The notes beneath the pieces were generated by a model. That model was not told the DNA's origin and searched no databases. It was given only the letters and a program-made list of their open reading frames with translations. Of a DNA stretch of 64,000 nt, positions 54,659-63,073 are shown in pieces (within the stretch, counting starts at the first letter, position 1; every line of letters begins with the position of its first letter). The position numbers and the translations under genes were made by a program. Source of the stretch: Georgenia daeguensis (GTDB lineage: Bacteria; Actinomycetota; Actinomycetes; Actinomycetales; Actinomycetaceae); assembly GCF_039537705.1 (NCBI RefSeq), contig NZ_BAABBA010000012.1, positions 1-64,000 on the forward strand. The letters run 5' to 3'.

Positions 54659-54707
54659 ACAACGGTGAGGATCCGATGCTCCAGGAGCATCGGATCCTCA
54701 CCGTTGT
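54659..54707. repeat. Dispersed palindrome family, copy 3
   Basis: A 24-bp perfect arm on each side of a single A (centre 54683); core GGTGAGGATCCGATGCTCC with its exact complement. It lies 34 bp after the PBP stop. It keeps the GGTGAGGAT-CGATGC core of copies 1 and 2 with compensatory C/G changes. Confidence 0.93.
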
Positions 54708-54819
54708 TCTGTCGGTGGAGGAGTCGCAAGCCCGGCCGGCGCCGTCGTCCACGAAAGCCCGGCCGGCGCCGTCGTCCACAGGAATGTGACGAGGTTCGCG
54801 GCCTGGCAGGCGGGCTCGC

Positions 54820-54948
54820 TACGGTACTGTTGTCCGTTGGTCCCCACCGTCACGCACCTGCGCCGGCGCGCGGGACCGCAGCACGCTGCAAGCCCTCCTG
54901 TCACGGAGAGACCGTGACCGCCAAGTCCAGAGGAGGTGGGTAACAAGC
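54820..54948 (+). promoter_or_regulatory. rpsF leader
   Basis: A TACGGT hexamer at 54820-54825 is a possible -10 element. The leader contains a perfect hairpin GTCACGG/CCGTGAC (54900-54918, loop AGAGA) before AGAGGAGG and the rpsF start. Leaders of rpsF operons can be bound by S6-S18; I cannot confirm that motif here. The 54708-54819 stretch shows a short direct repeat (GCCCGGCCGGCGCCGTCGTC) and no gene. Confidence 0.4.
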
Positions 54949-55236
54949 ATGCGTCAGTACGAACTGATGATCATCCTCGACCCGGAGGTCGACGAGCGCA
55001 CCGTCGCCCCGTCGCTCGACAAGCTGCTCACGGTCGTCAAGACCGGTGGCACCGTCGACAACGTCGACATCTGGGGCAAGCGCCGTCTTGCCTACGACAT
55101 CAAGAAGCGTTCCGAGGGCATCTACGCGGTGGTCAACATGACCACCACGCCGGACGTCGCCCAGGAGCTCGACCGCCAGCTCGGCCTGAACGAGGCCGTT
55201 CTGCGCACCAAGCTCATCCGCCCGGACGCTCACTGA
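54949..55236 (+). CDS. rpsF: 30S ribosomal protein S6
   Basis: 95 residues (MRQYELMIILDPEVDERTV, WGKRRLAYDIKKRSEGIYAVVNM). Binds 16S rRNA together with S18, which is encoded two genes later. ATG at 54949 follows a strong AGGAGGTG. First gene of rpsF-ssb-rpsR-rplI. Confidence 0.98.
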   Translation: MRQYELMIILDPEVDERTVAPSLDKLLTVVKTGGTVDNVDIWGKRRLAYDIKKRSEGIYAVVNMTTTPDVAQELDRQLGLNEAVLRTKLIRPDAH

Positions 55237-55278
55237 GCACCCGCTCACTGAGCACCACCTGACCCAGGGAGCACACGC

Positions 55279-55839
55279 ATGGCAGGCGAGACCGTCATCA
55301 CCGTCGTCGGAAACCTGACGGCGGACCCCGAGCTGCGTTTCACCCCGTCGGGGGCGGCCGTGGCCAGCTTCACCGTGGCGTCCACGCCGCGCACCTTCGA
55401 CCGCCAGGCCAACGAGTGGAAGGACGGGGAGACCCTGTTCATGCGCTGCTCGATCTGGCGCGAGGCCGCGGAGAACGTCGCCGAGTCGCTGACCAAGGGC
55501 ACCCGCGTGATCGTGCAGGGCCGGCTCGTGCAGCGGTCCTTCGAGACCCGTGAGGGCGAGAAGCGCACGGTCGTGGAGATGCACGTCGACGAGGTCGGTC
55601 CTTCCATGCGTTACGCCACGGCCAAGGTCACGCGCTCCCAGCGCGGCGGCGGCGGCTTCGGCGGCGGCTCCGGTGGTCAGGGCGGCTACAACGGTGGCAA
55701 CCAGGGCGGCTTCGCCGGCGCGCGCGCCGGCGGCGGTCAGCAGCAGGGCGGCGGGTTCTCCGCCCCCGGCGGCGGCCAGGCCGACGACCCCTGGGCCACG
55801 GGCGGCTCGAGCGCGTTCAACGACGAGCCCCCCTTCTAA
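55279..55839 (+). CDS. ssb: Single-stranded DNA-binding protein
   Basis: 186 residues. An OB fold (1-115: VTVVGNLTADPELRFTPSGAAVASFTVASTPRTF, LFMRCSIWREAAENVAESLTKGTRVIVQGRLV), a Gly/Gln-rich linker, and the acidic tip DDPWATGGSSAFNDEPPF that docks DNA repair and replication partners. Coats single strands in replication and repair. It lies 42 bp after rpsF. Confidence 0.97.
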   Translation: MAGETVITVVGNLTADPELRFTPSGAAVASFTVASTPRTFDRQANEWKDGETLFMRCSIWREAAENVAESLTKGTRVIVQGRLVQRSFETREGEKRTVVEMHVDEVGPSMRYATAKVTRSQRGGGGFGGGSGGQGGYNGGNQGGFAGARAGGGQQQGGGFSAPGGGQADDPWATGGSSAFNDEPPF

Positions 55840-55896
55840 GTCAGACCTTCCGGTGCGGCGCCCGGCGCCGCCCGCAGAACATCGAGGAGTACCACC

Positions 55897-56133
55897 ATGG
55901 CGAAGCCTGTTCTTCGCAAGCCCAAGAAGAAGGCCAACCCGCTCAAGTCGGCCAAGATCGAGAACGTCGACTACAAGGACACCGCGCTGCTTCGGAAGTT
56001 CATCTCCGACCGCGGCAAGATCCGCGCCCGTCGCGTGACCGGCGTGTCCGTCCAGGAGCAGCGACTCATCGCCAAGGCCGTCAAGAACGCCCGCGAGATG
56101 GCTCTGCTGCCCTACTCGAGCTCGGCTCGCTGA
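55897..56133 (+). CDS. rpsR: 30S ribosomal protein S18
   Basis: 78 residues, MAKPVLRKPKKKANPL, VDYKDTALLRKFISDRGKIRARRVTGVSVQEQRLIAKAVKNAREMALLPY. The S6 partner in the small-subunit platform. The N-terminal cysteines of zinc-type S18 are absent (C- form), a form seen in actinobacteria alongside zinc-dependent paralogues. ATG at 55897 with GAGGAG. Confidence 0.97.
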   Translation: MAKPVLRKPKKKANPLKSAKIENVDYKDTALLRKFISDRGKIRARRVTGVSVQEQRLIAKAVKNAREMALLPYSSSAR

Positions 56134-56150
56134 GGCCAGGGAGGCACATC

Positions 56151-56603
56151 ATGGCAAAGCTGATCCTGACCCACGAGGTCTCCGGTCTCGGCGCCGCTGG
56201 CGACGTGGTCGAGGTCAAGGACGGGTACGCCCGTAACTACCTCGTCCCGCGTGGCCTCGCCACCCGCTGGACCAAGGGCGGCCAGAAGCAGGTCGACCAG
56301 ATCCAGGCGGCCCGCAAGGCCCGCGCGATCCACACGATCGAGGAGGCCCGCGACGTCCGTGACCGTCTGCAGGCCAACCCGGTCACCATCGCCGTCCGTT
56401 CCGGCGAGAACGGCCGCCTCTTCGGCGCCGTGACCACCGCGGACATCGCCGAGGCCGTCAAGGCCGCCGGCGGCCCGCAGCTCGACCGTCGCAAGATCGA
56501 GGTCCCGGCCCCGATCAAGGCTGTCGGCGAGCACAAGGTCCACGTGCGCCTGCACGAGGACGTCCAGGCGACGGTCGACGTCCAGGTCGTCCCCGCCCAG
56601 TGA
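56151..56603 (+). CDS. rplI: 50S ribosomal protein L9
   Basis: 150 residues, MAKLILTHEVSGLGAAGDVVEVKDGYARNYLVPRGLA, then a long connecting helix and C-terminal domain ending TVDVQVVPAQ. Last gene of the rpsF cluster, 17 bp after rpsR. Confidence 0.97.
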   Translation: MAKLILTHEVSGLGAAGDVVEVKDGYARNYLVPRGLATRWTKGGQKQVDQIQAARKARAIHTIEEARDVRDRLQANPVTIAVRSGENGRLFGAVTTADIAEAVKAAGGPQLDRRKIEVPAPIKAVGEHKVHVRLHEDVQATVDVQVVPAQ

Positions 56604-56654
56604 CACCGGCGGACCTCCCGACGGCGTGAGCCGCCCGGGCTGTCCGTCACCCGT

Positions 56655-56687
56655 TCCGGCCCGGTCCCCCTGTGGGACCGGGCCGGA
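56655..56687 (+). terminator. Terminator between rplI and the VOC gene
   Basis: Perfect 14-bp stem TCCGGCCCGGTCCC / GGGACCGGGCCGGA with loop CCTGT; it can serve both convergent genes. Confidence 0.8.
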
Positions 56688-56708
56688 GCCGTCTGGGCGC
56701 CCGCGGCG

Positions 56709-57212
56709 TCACGCGCGGCGGGGCTGCGGCTGGGCCGTGCCGTCGAAGGCGGCGCGGAGCTGCGCGAGGTCGAACTTCCCCTGCGTCGCCAGCATCGCCT
56801 GTGTGACGCGCCGGACCTTCTCGGGGTCCGGGTCCTCGAGCATGTCGTACCAGTCCGCCGGCACGACCTGCCACGAGAGGCCGTAGCGGTCCTTCAGCCA
56901 GCCGCACGGGCCGGGTTCCCCGCCCTCGACCAGCCGGTCCCAGAAGTAGTCGATCTCCGCCTGGTCGGCGCAGTTGACCGCGAACGAGACGGCCTCGGTG
57001 AACGGGAACTGGGGGCCGCCGTTGATGCCGGTGAACCACTGGCCACGCAGCTGGAAGTCGACCGTCATGACGGTCCCCTCGGGTCCGGGGGTGTCGGGGC
57101 CGTAGCGGGTGATGACGCCGATGCCGCTACCCTCGCCGAACACCTCGACGTAGAACCGGGCGGCCTCCTCGGCCTGGGTGTCGAACCAGAGGTTGGGCTG
57201 GATCTTCTGCAT
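56709..57212 (-). CDS. VOC/PhnB-like (glyoxalase fold) protein
   Basis: 167 residues: MQKIQPNLWFDTQAEEAARFYVEVFGEGSGIGVITRYG, GTVMTVDFQLRGQWFTGINGGPQFPFTEAVSFAVNCADQAEIDYFWDRL, GPCGWLKDRYGLSWQVVP. This is the 3-demethylubiquinone-methyltransferase-like/PhnB subgroup, usually of unknown function. The start ATG at 57212 has AGGAGG. Convergent with rplI. Confidence 0.88.
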   Translation of the reverse strand: MQKIQPNLWFDTQAEEAARFYVEVFGEGSGIGVITRYGPDTPGPEGTVMTVDFQLRGQWFTGINGGPQFPFTEAVSFAVNCADQAEIDYFWDRLVEGGEPGPCGWLKDRYGLSWQVVPADWYDMLEDPDPEKVRRVTQAMLATQGKFDLAQLRAAFDGTAQPQPRRA

Positions 57213-57295
57213 GGTCGATCCTCCTGGTGTGCGCCGTCGCTCCCCGGTCAGCCTAGGAGCCCGGGCGGCCGGCGGGTAGGGGCCCGCCGTCGGTG

Positions 57296-58678
57296 TCAGC
57301 GTCCGGTGCCGAGCACCATCCAGGACGTGCCACGCGCCCGCAGGCCGGTGGTGATCGCGCGCGCCGTCATGAAGGCGCCGCCGAAGGCCGCCCACAGCCA
57401 CGCGAGCCCGGCTGCGCCGTCGGGGGCGAACTCCTGGACGGCCCACGCCAGCGGGAGGTAGACGACCAGCGTGAGCACCCCCGCCCAGGCGAGGTAACGG
57501 CCGTCCCCGGCCCCGATGAGGACGCCGTCGAGCACGTAGACCCAGCCCGCCACCGGCAGGCAGGCCCCGGCCACGGCGAGGCCGACGGCGGCGGCGAGGC
57601 GGACGTCGTCGTCGCCGGTGAACAGCGGTGCCAGCCACCAGCCCGCCGCGGCGAAGAGAACACCGAGGAGGGCGCCGGCGGCCGTGCCCCACTGCAGGCA
57701 GCGGCGCATGAGCGCGCGGACGTGGCCGGGGTCGCCGGCGCCGAGGGCCTGACCGACCATCGCCTGGGCGGCGATCGCCAGGGCGTCGAGCGCGAAGGCG
57801 GCGAGCCCCCACATCGCGTTGACCACCTGGTGTGCCGCGAGACTCACGGCACCGAGGGAGGTGGCGACGGCGACGGTCGCGAGGATGGCGCCGCGCAGCG
57901 TCAGGGTCCGCACCAGCAGCGGCGCGCCGGAGCGGGCCGCTGACCAGATGCCGGCGCCACGGGGGCGGAGGGAGACGCCGATGCCGCGGGCCCTGCGCAG
58001 CACGACCAGGACGAGCGCCAGGCCCATCGCGGTCTGGGCGGTGGCGGTCCCCAGGCCCGACCCGGCCACCCCCATGCCGAGGCCGTAGATGAAGAGGGCG
58101 TTGAGGCCGATGTTGGACACCGCGCCCGCCACGGCGACGACGAAGGGCGTGCGGGTGTCCAGCAGGCCGCGGAGGGTGCCGGTCGCGGCCAGCACCAGAA
58201 GCATGCCCACCAGGCCCGGCGCGGACCAGCGCAGGTAGGCGACGGCGTGGGGCTCGACGGCCGCCGGCGCCCCCATCGCCGCCACGAGCCACGGCGCGGC
58301 GAGGAGGAGCCCGCCCGCGGTGAGGGAGCCGAGCACGACGGCGAGCCACATGCCGTCGATTCCGGCGGAGACGCCGCCGGCGCGGTCGCCGGCACCGACC
58401 CTGCGGGCGGTGGCGGCGGTGGTGGCGTAGGCGAGGAAGACGAAGATGCCGACGGCCGTGGTCAGCAGCGTGGACGACAGGGAGAGACCGGCGAGCTCTG
58501 CGGTGCCGAGGTGCCCGACCATCGCCGAGTCGATGAGCACGAAGAGCGGTTCGGCGACGAGCGCCCCCAAGGCCGGGACGGCCAGGGCCAGGATCTGCCG
58601 GTCGAGCGCCCGCCCTTTCGGACGGTGACCCTCACGTAGGTGTCGAGGGTCGGCCAGCATGTCGGGAGTGTCGTCCAC
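57296..58678 (-). CDS. MATE-family efflux transporter (DinF-like)
   Basis: 460 residues with twelve hydrophobic helices. ILALAVPALGALVAEPLFVLIDSAMVGHLGTAELAGLSL is the MATE N-terminal signature; the second half repeats it. DinF-like MATE proteins export drugs or oxidised metabolites using ion gradients. GTG at 58678 has CGGAG upstream; ATG at 58660 is possible but has no ribosome site. It diverges from dnaB. Confidence 0.9.
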   Translation of the reverse strand: MDDTPDMLADPRHLREGHRPKGRALDRQILALAVPALGALVAEPLFVLIDSAMVGHLGTAELAGLSLSSTLLTTAVGIFVFLAYATTAATARRVGAGDRAGGVSAGIDGMWLAVVLGSLTAGGLLLAAPWLVAAMGAPAAVEPHAVAYLRWSAPGLVGMLLVLAATGTLRGLLDTRTPFVVAVAGAVSNIGLNALFIYGLGMGVAGSGLGTATAQTAMGLALVLVVLRRARGIGVSLRPRGAGIWSAARSGAPLLVRTLTLRGAILATVAVATSLGAVSLAAHQVVNAMWGLAAFALDALAIAAQAMVGQALGAGDPGHVRALMRRCLQWGTAAGALLGVLFAAAGWWLAPLFTGDDDVRLAAAVGLAVAGACLPVAGWVYVLDGVLIGAGDGRYLAWAGVLTLVVYLPLAWAVQEFAPDGAAGLAWLWAAFGGAFMTARAITTGLRARGTSWMVLGTGR

Positions 58679-58696
58679 CGATCTCCGTTCCAGTTT

Positions 58697-58856
58697 TTCT
58701 CCACAGTGTGTGCACACACCCAGGGAGGCGTTTTGGCGCGTTCCGGCGTCTCCGCCGGGCGATACCCACAGAGTTATCCCCGGCTGTGCACAACGTCGGA
58801 CCGGGGCTCCACAGACGGTCCACAGGATAGGGCGGCTCTGTGCACAGACGGCATTC
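58697..58856. promoter_or_regulatory. DnaA-box cluster upstream of dnaB
   Basis: TTCTCCACA (58697-58705), TTATCCCCG (58774-58782), perfect TTGTGCACA on the reverse strand (58785-58793), CGGTCCACA (58817-58825) and CTGTGCACA (58848-58856) lie within 160 bp between the MATE start and dnaB. Confidence 0.6.
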
Positions 58857-58967
58857 GGTGTGGACGGCGGCAGGGGCCTAACCTCGCGTGGGCGCAGGCT
58901 GGGGTTGGTCGATCCAGATGTGGGCGACGGACGGTAGACCTGGGCAAGGCTTGAGGGAGGACATCGG

Positions 58968-60329
<1,362 letters not shown>

Positions 60330-60661
60330 AAGAAGAAGAGAGGGTCTTGGGCAGAAGACCGGTCGACCACCGCCGGGCTGGCAGTGGCGCCTCGCCGCAA
60401 CTCTCGGCGGCACTGTCGAAACCTGATCCGTCATCGCTGTCTCCCTGATGGTCCCCTTGAATCGGTTCGGCGTGCCCGGCGGGCCGAGGAGCCGACGGTC
60501 CGCGGGTACGAGTCCGCTCGCCGGGGGCGGGGACCAGACGTGACCGGGGGGCACAGCCCGGCGATGCCCGTGAGGCGGTCCCCGCGGGGACGACATCTGC
60601 CGCGTGGGACTGCTCGGTACAGACCACGAGTCACGCGCCTGTCTTCTAAAAACAAGATTCG

Positions 60662-60690
60662 TTGACGCTAGGTGGCTCGCGACTTACGGT
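60662..60690 (+). promoter_or_regulatory. Housekeeping-type promoter upstream of the DoxX-like gene
   Basis: TTGACG (60662-60667), a 17-base spacer and TACGGT (60685-60690), directly after an AT-rich stretch (TTCTAAAAACAAGATTCG). Predicted start near 60697 leaves a ~160-base leader. The rest of the 530 bp gap 60330-60859 shows no gene. Confidence 0.6.
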
Positions 60691-60859
60691 CGTCCTGTCT
60701 GGTGGTGCGACCAGGGGCCGCCGGGTCCTGAGAAGGCGCAGGCCGGTGGATTCTCTGGATGCCCCTGTCGTTCGTCGGCGTCGCTGCCGATGAGCTCTCC
60801 AGCCGGGACGACGTCACGGCTCTCGATCGTGGTCCGTGCGATGTGAGTAGGGGATACCG

Positions 60860-61324
60860 ATGGATGCAAGTGTTGCCGGCGCCGCTCCGACACTGCCGGA
60901 ACGGGCCGGGGGGATGGAGCGGGTCCGGACCGAGCCCGCCTACGGTGCGTTCGTCATGCTGCGGGTGGGCTTCGCCGTCCTGCCGATCGTCTTCGGCCTG
61001 GACAAGTTCGCCAACGTGCTGGCCGACTGGGATGGTTACCTCGCTCCCTGGATCGTGGCGCTGCTGCCGTTCAGCGCACACACGGCCATGCTGATCGTCG
61101 GCGTGGTCGAGGTCGTCGCGGGCGTCCTGGTGGCGCTGAAGCCTCGATACTGCGCGTACGTCGTCGCCCTGTGGCTCGCCGGCATCGTGGTCAACCTGCT
61201 GACCTACCCCGGCTTCTACGACGTCGCGCTGCGCGACGTCGGGCTGCTGCTCGGCGCCCTCACGCTGGGCCGGTTGGCCAGCGTCTACGATCCGCCGCTC
61301 CGGAGCCGGGACGGCGCTCGCTGA
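60860..61324 (+). CDS. DoxX-like four-helix membrane protein
   Basis: 154 residues with four hydrophobic helices (FVMLRVGFAVLPIVFGLDKFANVL, WIVALLPFSAHTAMLIVGVVEVVAGVLVAL, YVVALWLAGIVVNLL, VALRDVGLLLGALTLGRLAS). The FGLDKF and VGVVEVVAGV elements resemble the DoxX/TQO-small-subunit superfamily, members of which support redox chemistry at the membrane. The match is distant. ATG at 60860 with TAGGGGAT. Confidence 0.7.
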   Translation: MDASVAGAAPTLPERAGGMERVRTEPAYGAFVMLRVGFAVLPIVFGLDKFANVLADWDGYLAPWIVALLPFSAHTAMLIVGVVEVVAGVLVALKPRYCAYVVALWLAGIVVNLLTYPGFYDVALRDVGLLLGALTLGRLASVYDPPLRSRDGAR

Positions 61325-61332
61325 ACCGCGCT

Positions 61333-61362
61333 GGCGGGCTGACGGTCGGCCGTCAGCCCGCC
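61333..61362. terminator. Bidirectional terminator
   Basis: Perfect 13-bp stem GGCGGGCTGACGG / CCGTCAGCCCGCC with a TCGG tetraloop between the convergent DoxX-like and DUF2182 genes. Confidence 0.85.
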
Positions 61363-61412
61363 GCTGGAGTCGTGCTGCGCAGGCGGTTCCCGGCGAGCGA
61401 TTGCTGCCTGGC

Positions 61413-62264
61413 TCACATCGACGACGTGGTGCCAAGGTCCGGAATCTCGGCGACCACGCCGAGCAGCGGCGGGTGGAGCGCGATCGCCACTCCGAGCCCG
61501 ACGAGGGCGACACCGACGAACCTCGGCAACGCCCAGCCCCTCCGCCAGACCTTCTCACCGATGAAGACGAGGCTCAGCACCGCCATCCAGAGAAGGTTCA
61601 TGAGCCCGACGACGAGAAGCACGGTCATGAGTGCCCAGCAACACCCCAGGCAGTACGTCCCCTGGAGGAACCCGGCGCGTACCGCTGATCGCGCTCCGCC
61701 GGCGAAGTCGTGGCGGGCGACGAAGGCCAGAGGGCTGCGGCACGTGCGCAGACAAACGGTCTTCCAGCCAGTGAACTGGTAGAGCCCCGCGGCGACGAGG
61801 ATGCCCCCGGCGGCGACGGGAAGCCACTCAGTTTCCCCGCCGCCCGTAGCGACATCGCGGAGCAGCACGAGAACGGCGAAGGGGACCACCCCAGCTACGG
61901 ACCACGTCGAGAGATATCCCGCGACGAGCGCCGCCGTCGTCCAAGGCGAGTCGCCGCGTCGCCTGCCGACGAGGCGGTGAGCGGCGACGAGCGGCACAGC
62001 GGTCGGAAACATCATCGCGACCATCATCCCGACCCACATGCCCAGGAATGTCGGTGCGGCGAGCGTCATGGCCATAGGCGCGGCCACCTGCGCCAGCCCG
62101 TCGACCATCCCGTGCATCGCCGTCGACCGAGCGACGAGCGCCCATGCCACGCCGGCAAGCGTCAGGAGCCAGAGGGTTGCGCCGATGAGCACGCCGCGTG
62201 ACAGGGCTGCGAGGGGGTCGGCCTTCGTCGCCGAAGGCCCGGCCGCCCGCCCGGCCGTGCTCAC
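61413..62264 (-). CDS. DUF2182 integral membrane protein (putative metal binding)
   Basis: 283 residues with seven or so helices. Family features: MWVGMMVAMMFPTAVPLV near the middle, AAGLYQFTGWKTVCLRTCRSPLAF and GTYCLGCCWALMTVLLVVGLMNLLWM. The many Met and the Cys pairs (CLRTC, CLGCC) give the family its label of predicted metal-binding membrane protein. GTG at 62264 overlaps the DUF1326 stop (GTGA), so the pair is co-translated. Function is unknown. Confidence 0.88.
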   Translation of the reverse strand: MSTAGRAAGPSATKADPLAALSRGVLIGATLWLLTLAGVAWALVARSTAMHGMVDGLAQVAAPMAMTLAAPTFLGMWVGMMVAMMFPTAVPLVAAHRLVGRRRGDSPWTTAALVAGYLSTWSVAGVVPFAVLVLLRDVATGGGETEWLPVAAGGILVAAGLYQFTGWKTVCLRTCRSPLAFVARHDFAGGARSAVRAGFLQGTYCLGCCWALMTVLLVVGLMNLLWMAVLSLVFIGEKVWRRGWALPRFVGVALVGLGVAIALHPPLLGVVAEIPDLGTTSSM

Positions 62265-62908
62265 TGGTCCGGGCCGCTCCACTCGAAGGGGATGTGCTTG
62301 CTCGAGCGGCCGGCACCCCACTCGAACGACAGGGGGTAGTCAGGAACGTCGACGACCGCACTCGTCGACACGCCCCAGGTGGCGACACCGCCCGGACCGA
62401 CCTCGGATCCCGGCGGGTTCACGAGCTGGACACGGGTCCCAGGAGGCGTCGTCGGTCCAGTGAGTGCCTCGGCCTCCACCGTCACCCGCCCCGGCACCTC
62501 TGCTCGCCAACGCGAGAGGTCCGCGGCGACCTCGACGCGCACCGTCGAGTACTCCTTGCCCCTGAGATCCCCAATCAGATCGGCGAAGCCGGCCGGCCAT
62601 CCACCGGCGGACCCACCGAAGATCATGCTCAGAGCCTCTCGCTGGGGCTCGTCCGACCGCTCGTCGAAGAAGAGGGCCATGTTCGTCCTGGCGCCCGCCC
62701 AGATGTTGCCCTCGAAGTCTGCGACAGCAAGGACGTTCAGATCGGAGAGGTCAACCTCACCGTAGGAGCCGTCGCGAACGTGCCACGCGAGGACCCCCAC
62801 GCAACGGTTCCCTGTGGGAGGTTGCGCGAACTCGCAGGGACACGGGACGTCGCAGCTGCAGACGTCGAACCAGTCGCCCTTGAGCGTCCACCGAGGAACG
62901 GCGTCCAT
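62261..62908 (-). CDS. DUF1326 domain protein
   Basis: 215 residues. The N-terminal cysteine motif CSCDVPCPCEFAQPPTGNRC (about residues 16-36) resembles a metal-binding or redox centre. The rest is mostly beta strand (GVLAWHVRDGSYGEVDLSDLNVLAVADF). ATG at 62908 begins the conserved part; TTG at 62983 is rejected because it overlaps the promoter. DUF1326 and DUF2182 genes recur side by side in other bacteria. No enzymatic activity is known to me. Confidence 0.88.
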   Translation of the reverse strand: MDAVPRWTLKGDWFDVCSCDVPCPCEFAQPPTGNRCVGVLAWHVRDGSYGEVDLSDLNVLAVADFEGNIWAGARTNMALFFDERSDEPQREALSMIFGGSAGGWPAGFADLIGDLRGKEYSTVRVEVAADLSRWRAEVPGRVTVEAEALTGPTTPPGTRVQLVNPPGSEVGPGGVATWGVSTSAVVDVPDYPLSFEWGAGRSSKHIPFEWSGPDQ

Positions 62909-62953
62909 GGCAGCTCGCCCCAATCCGTCATCGCATGAGTCACTGCCGCCATC

Positions 62954-62983
62954 AGTGTAAAAACCGAGCGCTACCCCCGACAA
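62954..62983 (-). promoter_or_regulatory. Promoter of the DUF1326-DUF2182 operon
   Basis: On the reverse strand TTGTCG (62983-62978), an 18-base spacer and TACACT (62959-62954), about 45 bp before the DUF1326 start. Confidence 0.5.
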
Positions 62984-63073
62984 GCCCTCGCACGGGGCTA
63001 CGGGGTGTGCGCCCTGTCTGAGGCGAGCGGACGCCGGTCACAGGGAAGCCGATAGTCGAACTCGTTCCGTCGC

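Noticed and set aside
60684..60893. Small leftward frame overlapping the DoxX-like start
   Set aside because: No ribosome site or homology; it overlaps the promoter and start of the better supported gene.
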